The notes under the pieces: model-generated | The model's input: the letters and a program-made list of their open reading frames with translations, nothing else | What the model was told of the DNA's origin: nothing | The model's database searches: none | Assembly: GCA_018665505.1 (NCBI GenBank) | Contig: JABJCS010000312.1 | Span: 1 to 6,954, forward strand | Source of the DNA: Alphaproteobacteria bacterium | GTDB taxonomy: Bacteria > Pseudomonadota > Alphaproteobacteria > UBA8366 | DNA length: 6,954 bases | Direction of reading: 5' to 3' | Part shown: in pieces, positions 1 to 5,966 of the stretch | How the letters are laid out: each line of letters starts with the position of its first letter | Position numbering within the stretch: the first letter of the stretch is position 1 | Translations under genes and position numbers: made by a program

Positions 1-680
1 ATCTGGCCGAATCCTTGCGTTGCCAACATGTCCTGGTGCCACCCGCCGCTGGATTGTTCAGCGCCCTCGGCCTGCTTTTCGCGGATATCGAGCACCAATG
101 CATCCGCGCCTTCTATCAACCGTTCGACGCGATCGATCTGGAGCACTGCAACACGGTGCTGGCGGGGTTGTGGGACGAGGCCGATGGATTGATCGCCGCG
201 GACGGCTATGAGTCCGATTCCCGGAACGTGAGGTGTTTTGCCGATTTGCGCTATGTCGGCCAGAACACCGCGCTGACCCTGCCGATCCCAAATCCGCCCT
301 TGAACGCCGCTAAACTCGCTGAGATCGAAGAAACCTTCGCGCAAGCCCACGAAGCCACCTTCGGTTATCGCTCGGACGAAGAAAGCGTACAGTTCGTTAC
401 CATCAAGGCCGTCGGCCGCGGCTTGTCCGCAACACCGCGCGTGCCCGACAAAGTGACCGTGCCGGAAGGCTTGGCGAAATCCGGGCATCGGGATGCCTAT
501 TACGGTGAGGCGCATGGTTGGGTCGCCACCCAGATCATCGCTCGAAACGACCTTGGCCGCGAGCCGCGTCCTGGACCTCTCATCATCGAGGAATATGACA
601 GCACCACAGTGGTCCGACCGGGCTGGACCGCCGCACTCGACGATTGGAATAACATCGTCCTGATCAGGCCCGATGCCTGA
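1..680 (+). CDS. HyuA-family hydantoinase/oxoprolinase, C-terminal part (5' truncated by window)
   Basis: This is the C-terminal 225 residues or so of a hydantoinase A/5-oxoprolinase family protein. The family hydrolyses cyclic amides such as hydantoins or 5-oxoproline with ATP; it is usually about 680-700 residues, so roughly a third is visible. The frame is open from base 3 to the TGA at 678-680, and the true start lies upstream of the window. Visible family marks are VLVPPAAGLFSALGLL near the left edge, DLRYVGQ, the H-x3-TFGYR segment, and GPLIIEEYDSTTVVRPGW near the C-terminus. HyuA often pairs with HyuB; no HyuB follows here, so it would have to lie upstream or elsewhere. The last codons overlap the next gene, suggesting a shared transcript. 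Substrate (hydantoin, N-methylhydantoin, oxoproline or acetone-carboxylase-like) cannot be told from this fragment. Family call is firm. Confidence 0.93.
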   Translation, partial: LAESLRCQHVLVPPAAGLFSALGLLFADIEHQCIRAFYQPFDAIDLEHCNTVLAGLWDEADGLIAADGYESDSRNVRCFADLRYVGQNTALTLPIPNPPLNAAKLAEIEETFAQAHEATFGYRSDEESVQFVTIKAVGRGLSATPRVPDKVTVPEGLAKSGHRDAYYGEAHGWVATQIIARNDLGREPRPGPLIIEEYDSTTVVRPGWTAALDDWNNIVLIRPDA

Positions 681-1137
681 GAGCGACATTCGATTCCGGC
701 GCGCTGCACCCGCTGACTTGCCCGCCATCGTCGATCTGTTGGCGGACGACGACATCGGCGCGACCCGGGAAGTACCGGGAACTCCACTCGACGGGCGATA
801 TCTCTCCGCCTTCGCGGCAATCGACAAAGACTCGAACCAACTCCTCGTCGTAGCCGAACAGGAGAGCGATATCGTCGGCTGCCTGCAACTCACCTTCATA
901 CCGGGCCTATCGCGCACCGGCATGTGGCGCGGCCAAATCGAAAGCGTCCGTTCGGCTAGGTCGGTTCGGGGCGAAGGTCTCGGACGGGAAATGTTCGAGT
1001 GGGCCATCGAAGAGTGTCGCGATCGAGGCTGCGGACTGGTGCAACTCACCACCGATAAGGGACGACCCGACGCCATGCGGTTTTACGAAGCACTCGGCTT
1101 CGAGGCGAGCCATGAAGGCATGAAGCTTAAACTGTAA
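673..1137 (+). CDS. GNAT-family N-acetyltransferase (complete)
   Basis: The 154-residue protein is a single GNAT domain, expected to move an acetyl group from acetyl-CoA to an amine in the cytoplasm; the acceptor is unknown. The N-terminus has the usual IRFRRAAPADLPAIVDLL strand-helix opening. The pyrophosphate-binding motif A is RGEGLG at residues 99-104 (R-x-x-G-x-G), after the IESVRS strand. The C-terminal motif B is DAMRFYEALGFEASHEGMKL at residues 133-152, where the tyrosine is the usual proton donor position. Length is normal for the family. The ATG at 673 overlaps the preceding hydantoinase stop by 8 bases (ATGCCTGA). Only a weak CAGG lies upstream, so translation is probably coupled to the upstream gene. 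It ends 8 bases before the convergent protease gene. The pairing hints at acetylation of a ring-opening product, but that is inference. Confidence 0.92.
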   Translation: MPESDIRFRRAAPADLPAIVDLLADDDIGATREVPGTPLDGRYLSAFAAIDKDSNQLLVVAEQESDIVGCLQLTFIPGLSRTGMWRGQIESVRSARSVRGEGLGREMFEWAIEECRDRGCGLVQLTTDKGRPDAMRFYEALGFEASHEGMKLKL

Positions 1138-1145
1138 GCATCGGC

Positions 1146-2294
1146 TCAGCAGAGTGGCGGCAATTCCAGAAGCCCCCATCCCGTGTAGCGGTCACGCCCG
1201 GGCTTGCCTCGATCCTTTGTATGCTTGCGGAGATACGCGCGAATTTCATCCACCGTCTTTAGATCTAGCTTCCGCTGTGCGGCCGCGACATAGGCAGTCA
1301 CCACCGGGGCCGCGAAGGATGTACCTGACATGGCCTTACCGCCGCCCGGCACCGCAGTCCAAATGCCGACACCAGGGGCAGCAAAATCAATGTAATCACC
1401 GGCCGTCGCAAAACGCGCGCTGCGCTCCGTGCGGTCCACGGCGGTCACGGCGATGACCGGTCCATAGGCTCCCGGAAAACTTTTCTTCTTCGAGAACGGC
1501 CCTCGATTGCCGGAGGACGCGATCAAGATCATCCCGGCGGCACTCGCATGCTCGACGTATTTCTCGATCAACTTATTGCGGCCGCCACCGATACTGAAAT
1601 TCACCACGGGTACTTTCTGATGGATCATCCAATCGATGGCCCGCACGATGCTTTTGGCGCTACCGACGGCTTTTCCCTTTTTGTTGCGATGAAACACGTT
1701 GGCATGAACTATTTCTGCGCCCGGCAATAACCCGTGCCAGCCCGATTGGCTCGCGATGATGGCGGTGACAGCGGTACCGTGACTGGTGCGCGCCAATTTT
1801 TGACCCTTTAAATGAAACGATCGATGAGTGATCTTCATACCTTTGAAAGCAGGGTGTTTGCTGTCTATCAAATTATCAACGACGCCAATTCGTAAGCCCG
1901 CCCCGCAAGCCTTAGCCGCTTTTTGCCATTTTGCCGCGGCACGCGGGGTATAACTTTTATCGGCCTTAGCTGCGTGATGTTCGAAATGGTGATGGGCGTC
2001 CACGACCACGTCGCCAAACTTCTTTTCGTGCTTATCGCGGGCATGAAACGGATGCGCGCCATCTTTAATTCGGAGGTGATACAACTGACCGCCGATCCCC
2101 GGTAGATGGGTCACGTCGATGACCTCAAGACCGAGATCGGGTAGATGGCGCAAGTAATCCGCAGGTGGGTCGAGGACCAGAAGTTCCTCTTCATCATGCG
2201 GGTGATGTTCGTCCCCTCCCTTGGGGGGAAGGGAGCTGCACGCCGCGTTCAAGGCGAATAGAAATCCAACCGCTAAAATCTTAAAAAGACGCAT
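1146..2294 (-). CDS. Secreted/lipoprotein-like S8 (subtilisin) serine protease with His-rich N-terminal region
   Basis: A 382-residue subtilase. Catalytic residues read Asp140 (GVVDNLID), His172 (SHGTAV) and Ser326 (SGTSFAAP), with oxyanion-hole Asn263 (ASSGN), so it looks active. The start is the ATG at 2294: it has GGGAGG nine bases upstream and opens a clean signal peptide, MRLFKILAVGFLFALNAAC. A TTG 27 bases further upstream is also in frame but would bury that signal. Cys19 may be lipidated, although Asn rather than Leu stands at -3, so this is an atypical lipobox; ordinary signal peptidase I cleavage is the alternative. Residues 30-107 hold 14 histidines plus an acidic run, and probably form a pro- or metal-binding region. 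Besides Cys19 only Cys130 and the last residue, Cys382, are cysteines. It is divergent from the dioxygenase gene and convergent with the GNAT gene. Substrate is unknown. Confidence 0.93.
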   Translation of the reverse strand: MRLFKILAVGFLFALNAACSSLPPKGGDEHHPHDEEELLVLDPPADYLRHLPDLGLEVIDVTHLPGIGGQLYHLRIKDGAHPFHARDKHEKKFGDVVVDAHHHFEHHAAKADKSYTPRAAAKWQKAAKACGAGLRIGVVDNLIDSKHPAFKGMKITHRSFHLKGQKLARTSHGTAVTAIIASQSGWHGLLPGAEIVHANVFHRNKKGKAVGSAKSIVRAIDWMIHQKVPVVNFSIGGGRNKLIEKYVEHASAAGMILIASSGNRGPFSKKKSFPGAYGPVIAVTAVDRTERSARFATAGDYIDFAAPGVGIWTAVPGGGKAMSGTSFAAPVVTAYVAAAQRKLDLKTVDEIRAYLRKHTKDRGKPGRDRYTGWGLLELPPLC

Positions 2295-2303
2295 ATCCAA
2301 GGT

Positions 2304-2309
2304 CCTCCC
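2304..2309 (-). promoter_or_regulatory. Ribosome binding site of the S8 protease gene (decides start)
   Basis: On the minus strand this reads GGGAGG, nine bases before the ATG whose first base is 2294. It decides in favour of that ATG over the in-frame TTG at 2321, because the site would lie inside the coding region of the longer form. Confidence 0.75.
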
Positions 2310-2381
2310 GAATTTGGTCAAAACTTGCCGTATCGCCGAGCCACTGCCAAGTTAATCATCGTGAGCAAGGCAGATCATCCG

Positions 2382-2388
2382 GGAAGGA
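2382..2388 (+). promoter_or_regulatory. Ribosome binding site of the dioxygenase gene (decides start)
   Basis: GGAAGGA lies eight bases before the ATG at 2397. It supports that start over the in-frame TTG at 2325, which would add 24 residues not resembling the family N-terminus, and over the later ATG at 2424. Confidence 0.65.
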
Positions 2389-2396
2389 ACCGATCA

Positions 2397-3266
2397 ATGA
2401 GCGCACTGGTCGAAGAACAGTCGATGCGGATCACGAAGATTAAGGCGCATATCGGTGCCGAGGTCACTGGTGTCGACTTGCGCTACCCTCTGGATGGCGC
2501 CACCCGTCAGCAGATTTATGACGCCTTGGTGGAAAACGTCGCCGTGGTCATTCGCGACCAACACCTAACGGCGACGGAGTATCGCGTGGCCATGGAACAG
2601 TTCGGCGAATTGATGGAAGATCAGAACCGGCTCTATCTGGCGGAGGGCGAGCCCTTGGTCAGCGTCTTGTCGAACCGCTTGAAAGCCAGCGACGGGCAAC
2701 CGGCAAAGACCGGTGCCAACGCTACCTGGCACACCGATCATACCAATCAGGAACGGCCTCCAAAGTTCACCTGTCTTTACGGTGTCGAGCTACCGGATAG
2801 CGGCGGCGGCACCTCGGTCTGCAACACGCGGGCGGCCTACGAAGCGCTACCAACAGAGAAACGCGCGCAACTAGACGGAATGAAAACAGAGAACACGCTG
2901 ATCAGTAGCGCCCGTTTCAACATCGCCAATCCCGATATTCTGGCAGCACAGAAAGCGTCCACCAATCCGCCGATGGTCCATCCACTGGTTCGCACGCATC
3001 CAGATACCGGCACCAAGGCAATCTGGTTTCATAAAAGCAAAACCGAGACGGTTACCGGACTGAACGCACCCGATACGCAAGATTTCTTGGAGGAATTGCT
3101 GGAGACGGCAATTCGGCCCGAGTTCGAATATCTGCACGAATGGAAGCTTGGAGATATGTTGATGATCGACAACCGCGCCGCCATGCACAAAGCCGGACAT
3201 GACTACGACCACAACCAACATCGCCACCTCTACCGCATTCTCGTGCGCGGCGACCGGCCGGTCTGA
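2397..3266 (+). CDS. TauD/TfdA-family Fe(II)/2-oxoglutarate-dependent dioxygenase
   Basis: A 289-residue cytoplasmic dioxygenase of the TauD/TfdA family, which uses Fe(II), O2 and 2-oxoglutarate to hydroxylate a substrate, giving succinate and CO2. The family opening is clear: IGAEVTGVDLRYPLD at residues 19-33, then VVIRDQHLT. The iron ligands are His112 and Asp114 (WHTDHT) and His264 (DNRAAMHKAG). Arg276 and Arg280 line up with the E. coli TauD arginines that bind 2-oxoglutarate and the taurine sulfonate, aligned back from the shared C-terminal Gly-Asp. Length is normal (TauD 283, TfdA 287). All metal ligands are present, so it should be active. The substrate is not readable: taurine, aryloxyacetate and other acids are all possible for this fold. 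Three bases separate it from the aldolase gene, indicating one operon and a linked pathway. Confidence 0.94.
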   Translation: MSALVEEQSMRITKIKAHIGAEVTGVDLRYPLDGATRQQIYDALVENVAVVIRDQHLTATEYRVAMEQFGELMEDQNRLYLAEGEPLVSVLSNRLKASDGQPAKTGANATWHTDHTNQERPPKFTCLYGVELPDSGGGTSVCNTRAAYEALPTEKRAQLDGMKTENTLISSARFNIANPDILAAQKASTNPPMVHPLVRTHPDTGTKAIWFHKSKTETVTGLNAPDTQDFLEELLETAIRPEFEYLHEWKLGDMLMIDNRAAMHKAGHDYDHNQHRHLYRILVRGDRPV

Positions 3267-3269
3267 TCG

Positions 3270-4049
3270 ATGGCCATACCCAATCTGAAACGGATGCTCG
3301 CATCGCGGAAATTGAAGCTCGGCCATTCCGTGTTCGAATTCAACTCACCCGGCCTCGGTCAAATCATCGCTGCCGCGGGGATCGATTTCATCTTCATGGA
3401 TATGGAGCATTCCGGTTTCGGCATCGGCGATGTCAAACGCGCCATTACCGGATTCCGGGCCGGCAACCTGCCCGTCATGGTGCGCCCACCCTCCAACGCC
3501 TATCATCATATCGCGCGGGTCCTGGATGTGGGGGCGGACGGGCTGGTGATGCCGATGGTCGGCTCCGCCGAAGAGGCAGAACATATCGTCTCTAGCATGA
3601 AGTATCCTCCGATGGGGAAGCGCGGTGTCGCATTGAACATCGCACATGACAGATATATCCCTGGCGATACGTCGAAAGGCTTGGCGGCGGCGAACAACCG
3701 AACCGCCTTCGCCGCATTGATCGAGACACAAGACGGATTGCGCAACGTCGACGCCATCGCCGCCACGAAGGGCCTCGATTGCCTTTGGATCGGACATTTC
3801 GATCTTAGTTGCTCGCTCGGCATTCCCGGCGAATTCGATCACCCGGAATTCAAAAAAGCGTCCGCGAAAGTCAAACGAGCGGCGCGCAAGCACAACAAGG
3901 CGTTCGGCCGATTGGCCGGAACACCCGAGGAGACCATCGCCTTACACAAGCAAGGCTACGACTTGCTGTGCTACTCCGGCGACCTCTGGATCTATCAGCA
4001 GGCATTGATCGCCGGAGTCGCGGAAATTCGAGCCAAGTGTAAGACCTAA
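3270..4049 (+). CDS. HpcH/HpaI-family class II aldolase (2-oxo-3-deoxy acid aldolase type)
   Basis: A 259-residue member of the HpcH/HpaI aldolase/citrate lyase family, which cleaves 2-oxo-4-hydroxy acids to pyruvate (or a related 2-oxo acid) and an aldehyde using a divalent metal. Compared with E. coli HpaI, the key residues are present: His47 in DMEHSGF (general base), Arg72 in MVRPP (pyruvate carboxylate), and metal ligands Glu152 (LIETQDG) and Asp178 (IGHFDLSCSLG). The motif reads IGHFDLS where HpaI-like members commonly have IGPxDLS, so it belongs to a side branch. The ATG at 3270 comes three bases after the dioxygenase TGA with no good ribosome site, pointing to translational coupling. 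Its TAA overlaps the convergent hydratase stop. Garlic-type names such as HpaI, YfaU or GarL cannot be separated here. Confidence 0.93.
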   Translation: MAIPNLKRMLASRKLKLGHSVFEFNSPGLGQIIAAAGIDFIFMDMEHSGFGIGDVKRAITGFRAGNLPVMVRPPSNAYHHIARVLDVGADGLVMPMVGSAEEAEHIVSSMKYPPMGKRGVALNIAHDRYIPGDTSKGLAAANNRTAFAALIETQDGLRNVDAIAATKGLDCLWIGHFDLSCSLGIPGEFDHPEFKKASAKVKRAARKHNKAFGRLAGTPEETIALHKQGYDLLCYSGDLWIYQQALIAGVAEIRAKCKT

Positions 4050-4852
4050 CTCCCCTTCCAATTCGGCGCCCGCTTCTCGGCAAAGGCGCGGGGGCCTTCC
4101 AGCGCGTCGTCTGACAACCGCCGCCGACGCTCGCCGTCATTCAAGGTGTAATAGGCTTGGGCCAAAGGATGGTCCAAGCCCTTCATTGTCGCTTCCTTGG
4201 TGGCTCGGACCGCGAGTGGCGCACAGCGCAGGATATCGGCGACCCAACCGTCGACCGTCTCGTCCAACTTCTCAAGCGGCACCACTTCGTTCACCAATCC
4301 CAATTCGTATGCGCGCTGCGCCGACATGTGCCGTCCCGTCAGCATATATCCCATTGCGACCTTAAGGCCGATCTGGCGCGGCAGACGGTGGACACCGGCG
4401 GAGCCAGCGATCAAACCCCGGCGCGGCTCCGGCAGGCCGAACTCTGCGTGATTGGCGGCGATGATGATATCGCAGGCCAAGGCCTGCTCGAGTCCACCGC
4501 CCAAGGCAAAGCCGTTGACCCGGGCGATAATCGGTTTCGGGAAATGCCAACGTTCGATCAGGCTTTTCGACTCTCCCGCCAGCCGCTCCCAGTAGGTACG
4601 CTGGGCGTCGTCGGCCTCACGCTCGCGGGCGCGGTGTTTCAAATCAGCTCCGGCGCAGAAGGCCCGCTCACCCGCACCGGTGACGACCGCGACCCAGATA
4701 TCGTCGTTCCGCTCAACCTCGTCAAAATGATGCGAAAGTTCCCAACGCAGTTCCGGATTCAGCGAATTCATGGCTTCGGGCCGGTTCAACGTGATCCGCG
4801 CCACATGCCCATCGACCTCGAATTTGGATAAATTTTGTGTGTCGCCGCTCAT
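4046..4852 (-). CDS. Enoyl-CoA hydratase/isomerase (crotonase) family protein
   Basis: A 268-residue crotonase-fold enzyme acting on acyl-CoA thioesters. The oxyanion-hole segments are CAGADL at residues 66-71 and NGFALGGG at 113-120. Both glutamates used by true hydratases are in place: Glu122 in GGGLEQAL and Glu142 in FGLPEPRRG, matching rat mitochondrial Glu144 and Glu164. Hydration of a 2-enoyl-CoA is therefore more likely than a pure isomerase or decarboxylase role. The RLPRQIG and AQRAYELGLVNEVVP segments are typical. Length is normal. The ATG at 4852 has a strong AGGAGG six bases upstream. It follows nudC on the same strand after 68 bases that hold an inverted repeat, so it may be cotranscribed or separately controlled. 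Its TAG shares bases with the aldolase TAA. Chain-length preference and pathway are not visible. Confidence 0.93.
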   Translation of the reverse strand: MSGDTQNLSKFEVDGHVARITLNRPEAMNSLNPELRWELSHHFDEVERNDDIWVAVVTGAGERAFCAGADLKHRAREREADDAQRTYWERLAGESKSLIERWHFPKPIIARVNGFALGGGLEQALACDIIIAANHAEFGLPEPRRGLIAGSAGVHRLPRQIGLKVAMGYMLTGRHMSAQRAYELGLVNEVVPLEKLDETVDGWVADILRCAPLAVRATKEATMKGLDHPLAQAYYTLNDGERRRRLSDDALEGPRAFAEKRAPNWKGS

Positions 4853-4858
4853 GTGATG

Positions 4859-4864
4859 CCTCCT
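4859..4864 (-). promoter_or_regulatory. Ribosome binding site of the enoyl-CoA hydratase gene
   Basis: AGGAGG on the minus strand, six bases before the ATG at 4852. It is a near-perfect Shine-Dalgarno, stronger than those of most other genes in the window, and fixes the start. Confidence 0.75.
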
Positions 4865-4871
4865 AAAATCA

Positions 4872-4894
4872 GTTGAGAAATATTGAGTCTCAAC
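4872..4894. repeat. 7-bp inverted repeat with a TTGAG half-site array between nudC and the hydratase gene
   Basis: GTTGAGA (4872-4878) and TCTCAAC (4888-4894) are perfect reverse complements around a 9-base loop. The right arm also forms an 11-base palindrome, TTGAGTCTCAA (4883-4893). TTGAG thus occurs at 4873 and 4883, exactly ten bases apart, and inverted at 4889-4893. It lies upstream of the hydratase ribosome site on the minus strand. It could be an operator for a dimeric regulator or a weak RNA hairpin; no U-tract follows, so an intrinsic terminator is unlikely. Confidence 0.5.
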
Positions 4895-4920
4895 CTAATG
4901 CGGCACGGCGCGGCGAACAG

Positions 4921-5820
4921 TCAGTCGCGGCCGTCGACCCAAGCGGACATCAATTGGCGCGCCATCGAATCCGCCGGCGGCAGACGGAATTCAGTCTTCT
5001 CGATATTGCGGATTTCATCCTTGGTGAACCAACGGGTCTCGATGATCTCCGTCATATCCGGCGTCGAGACACCTTCGGGACAATCGGCAAAATATCCCAG
5101 CATCAAACTGGATGGGAACGGCCAAGGTTGCGAGGCGAAATATTTTACCGTTGTCGTCTTCACACCCGCTTCTTCCTCAACTTCGCGCGCAACCGCTTCT
5201 TCCAATGTCTCGCCGATTTCGACAAATCCAGCGAAGCAGGAGAACCATTTCGCAGGCCGACGGCTATTGTGACCCAACAGGCATTCGTCTCCGCGCCGCA
5301 CCAACATGATCACCGCCGGATCTACACGGGGATATTGCGAGGCCTCACAGCTGGAGCACTGGCGGCGATGCCCACCGTCACGCAACTCGCTCGGCGCACC
5401 ACAACGTGGACAAAATCCATGCGTCTCGTGCCAGGCAAAAATGCCGCGCCCGAAAGCCAACATGGCGCCGTCCGATTGACCCATGGCGGATCCCACATCG
5501 CGCAAATTACGGAAATGGCCGCGCTCGGTCAGTTCCGGGACGCCGACCGGCTCGTCATAGCGCGACACATCGACCGCGAAATAGGCGCGCTCATCTGATT
5601 TACCCAAAAACACCAAGTCGGGACCATCGTCCAAAAGGCTCCCCGCTTCGGCGATCGTCAATCCGCCCGATTGCGGTGAATTGGCGGATTCGTCGATCAA
5701 GTTCTGACCGCGCCATACCGGCAGCAGGACGGTTTCGGGATTTGCCAATTGTGCAGCGACAAAATCCGCATCGGACCGCTTTTCTGACATCCTGTCGATT
5801 TGAGCTTCCGTATAAAACAC
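4921..5820 (-). CDS. nudC: NAD(H) pyrophosphatase / NAD-capped RNA hydrolase NudC
   Basis: A 299-residue NudC. It hydrolyses NADH/NAD+ to NMN(H) plus AMP, and E. coli NudC also removes NAD caps from RNA. The zinc ribbon has Cys137, Cys140, Cys155 and Cys158 (CPRCG and CSSC). The Nudix box runs over residues 198-220 and fits G-x5-E-x7-R-E-U-x-E-E-x-G-U, with Glu213, Glu216 and Glu217 as metal ligands. The NADH-diphosphatase signature SQPWPFPSS follows at 230-238, and the C-terminus has the expected LPPADSMARQL. The start is a GTG at 5820, supported by GGGAGG six bases upstream. Residues 1-130 form the less conserved N-terminal domain. Length is close to other alphaproteobacterial members and longer than the 257 residues of E. 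coli. The crotonase gene follows it on the same strand. Confidence 0.96.
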   Translation of the reverse strand: MFYTEAQIDRMSEKRSDADFVAAQLANPETVLLPVWRGQNLIDESANSPQSGGLTIAEAGSLLDDGPDLVFLGKSDERAYFAVDVSRYDEPVGVPELTERGHFRNLRDVGSAMGQSDGAMLAFGRGIFAWHETHGFCPRCGAPSELRDGGHRRQCSSCEASQYPRVDPAVIMLVRRGDECLLGHNSRRPAKWFSCFAGFVEIGETLEEAVAREVEEEAGVKTTTVKYFASQPWPFPSSLMLGYFADCPEGVSTPDMTEIIETRWFTKDEIRNIEKTEFRLPPADSMARQLMSAWVDGRD

Positions 5821-5826
5821 CTTGGG

Positions 5827-5832
5827 CCTCCC
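5827..5832 (-). promoter_or_regulatory. Ribosome binding site supporting the GTG start of nudC
   Basis: GGGAGG on the minus strand, six bases before the GTG at 5820. No ATG nearby in frame has an equal site, so this decides for the GTG start. Confidence 0.7.
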
Positions 5833-5838
5833 AGTGAA

Positions 5839-5877
5839 CTGGCGCAGAGATTAATCTTTTGCGCTACCTGTCGCCAG
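5839..5877. repeat. Nested inverted repeats upstream of nudC
   Basis: Three nested symmetric elements share nearly one centre. The core is the perfect 10-base palindrome AGATTAATCT (5848-5857). It is flanked by GCGCA (5842-5846) and TGCGC (5860-5864), and outside these by CTGGCG (5839-5844) and CGCCAG (5872-5877), which overlap the middle arms on the left. The block sits about 20-57 bases upstream of the nudC GTG, where an operator or a 5'-leader structure would be expected. The function is inferred from symmetry and position only. Confidence 0.45.
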
Positions 5878-5949
5878 CCTCGCGTTTGAATATCAATCCA
5901 TTCGCGTCGCTGCATTGAATTTGAAAACCATATCAATTAGAACATTTTC

Positions 5950-5966
5950 GAAATTAAATATATTTC
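5950..5966. repeat. GAAAT-N7-ATTTC inverted repeat, candidate Lrp-type operator
   Basis: Five-base perfect arms with a seven-base AT-rich centre, about 90 bases upstream of the regulator's start. Lrp/AsnC proteins often bind AT-rich, weakly symmetric sites in their own promoters, which is the only reason to name this one; in such AT-rich DNA a repeat of this size can arise by chance. Confidence 0.25.

Larger units (their letters stand above)
2295..2396. promoter_or_regulatory. Divergent intergenic region between S8 protease and TauD-like dioxygenase
   Basis: This 102-base gap separates the two outward-facing starts and must hold both promoters if each gene has its own. I see both ribosome binding sites at its ends but no convincing -35/-10 pair with 16-18 base spacing on either strand. 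A 5-base inverted repeat (ACTTG at 2323, CAAGT further right) is too short to call an operator. The promoter assignment rests on gene layout alone. Confidence 0.45.

Noticed and set aside
1125..1139. GCTTA-N5-TAAGC inverted repeat over the end of the first GNAT gene as a terminator
   Set aside because: Five-base AT-containing stem with no T-tract on either side; too weak for an intrinsic terminator.
2295..2321. Longer S8 protease start at a TTG at 2321
   Set aside because: It would place nine residues before the signal peptide and cover the GGGAGG ribosome site used by the ATG at 2294.
2325..2396. Longer dioxygenase start at a TTG at 2325
   Set aside because: The extra residues do not look like the family and the ribosome site at 2382-2388 points to the ATG at 2397.
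3345..3893. A 182-codon open frame on the - strand inside the aldolase gene
   Set aside because: The aldolase frame carries all catalytic residues; the opposite frame has no recognisable domain.
4157..4831. A 224-codon open frame on the + strand opposite the enoyl-CoA hydratase
   Set aside because: It is the antisense shadow of a clear crotonase gene; no family motif, and no ribosome site was seen.
4873..5598. A 241-codon open frame on the + strand opposite nudC
   Set aside because: Antisense of a gene with complete zinc ribbon and Nudix box; the translation is arginine- and histidine-rich, as expected of a shadow frame.
5921..5949. TTGAAA as the -35 of a promoter for the Lrp-type gene
   Set aside because: No TATAAT-like hexamer stands 16-18 bases downstream; in such AT-rich DNA single hexamer matches are expected by chance.
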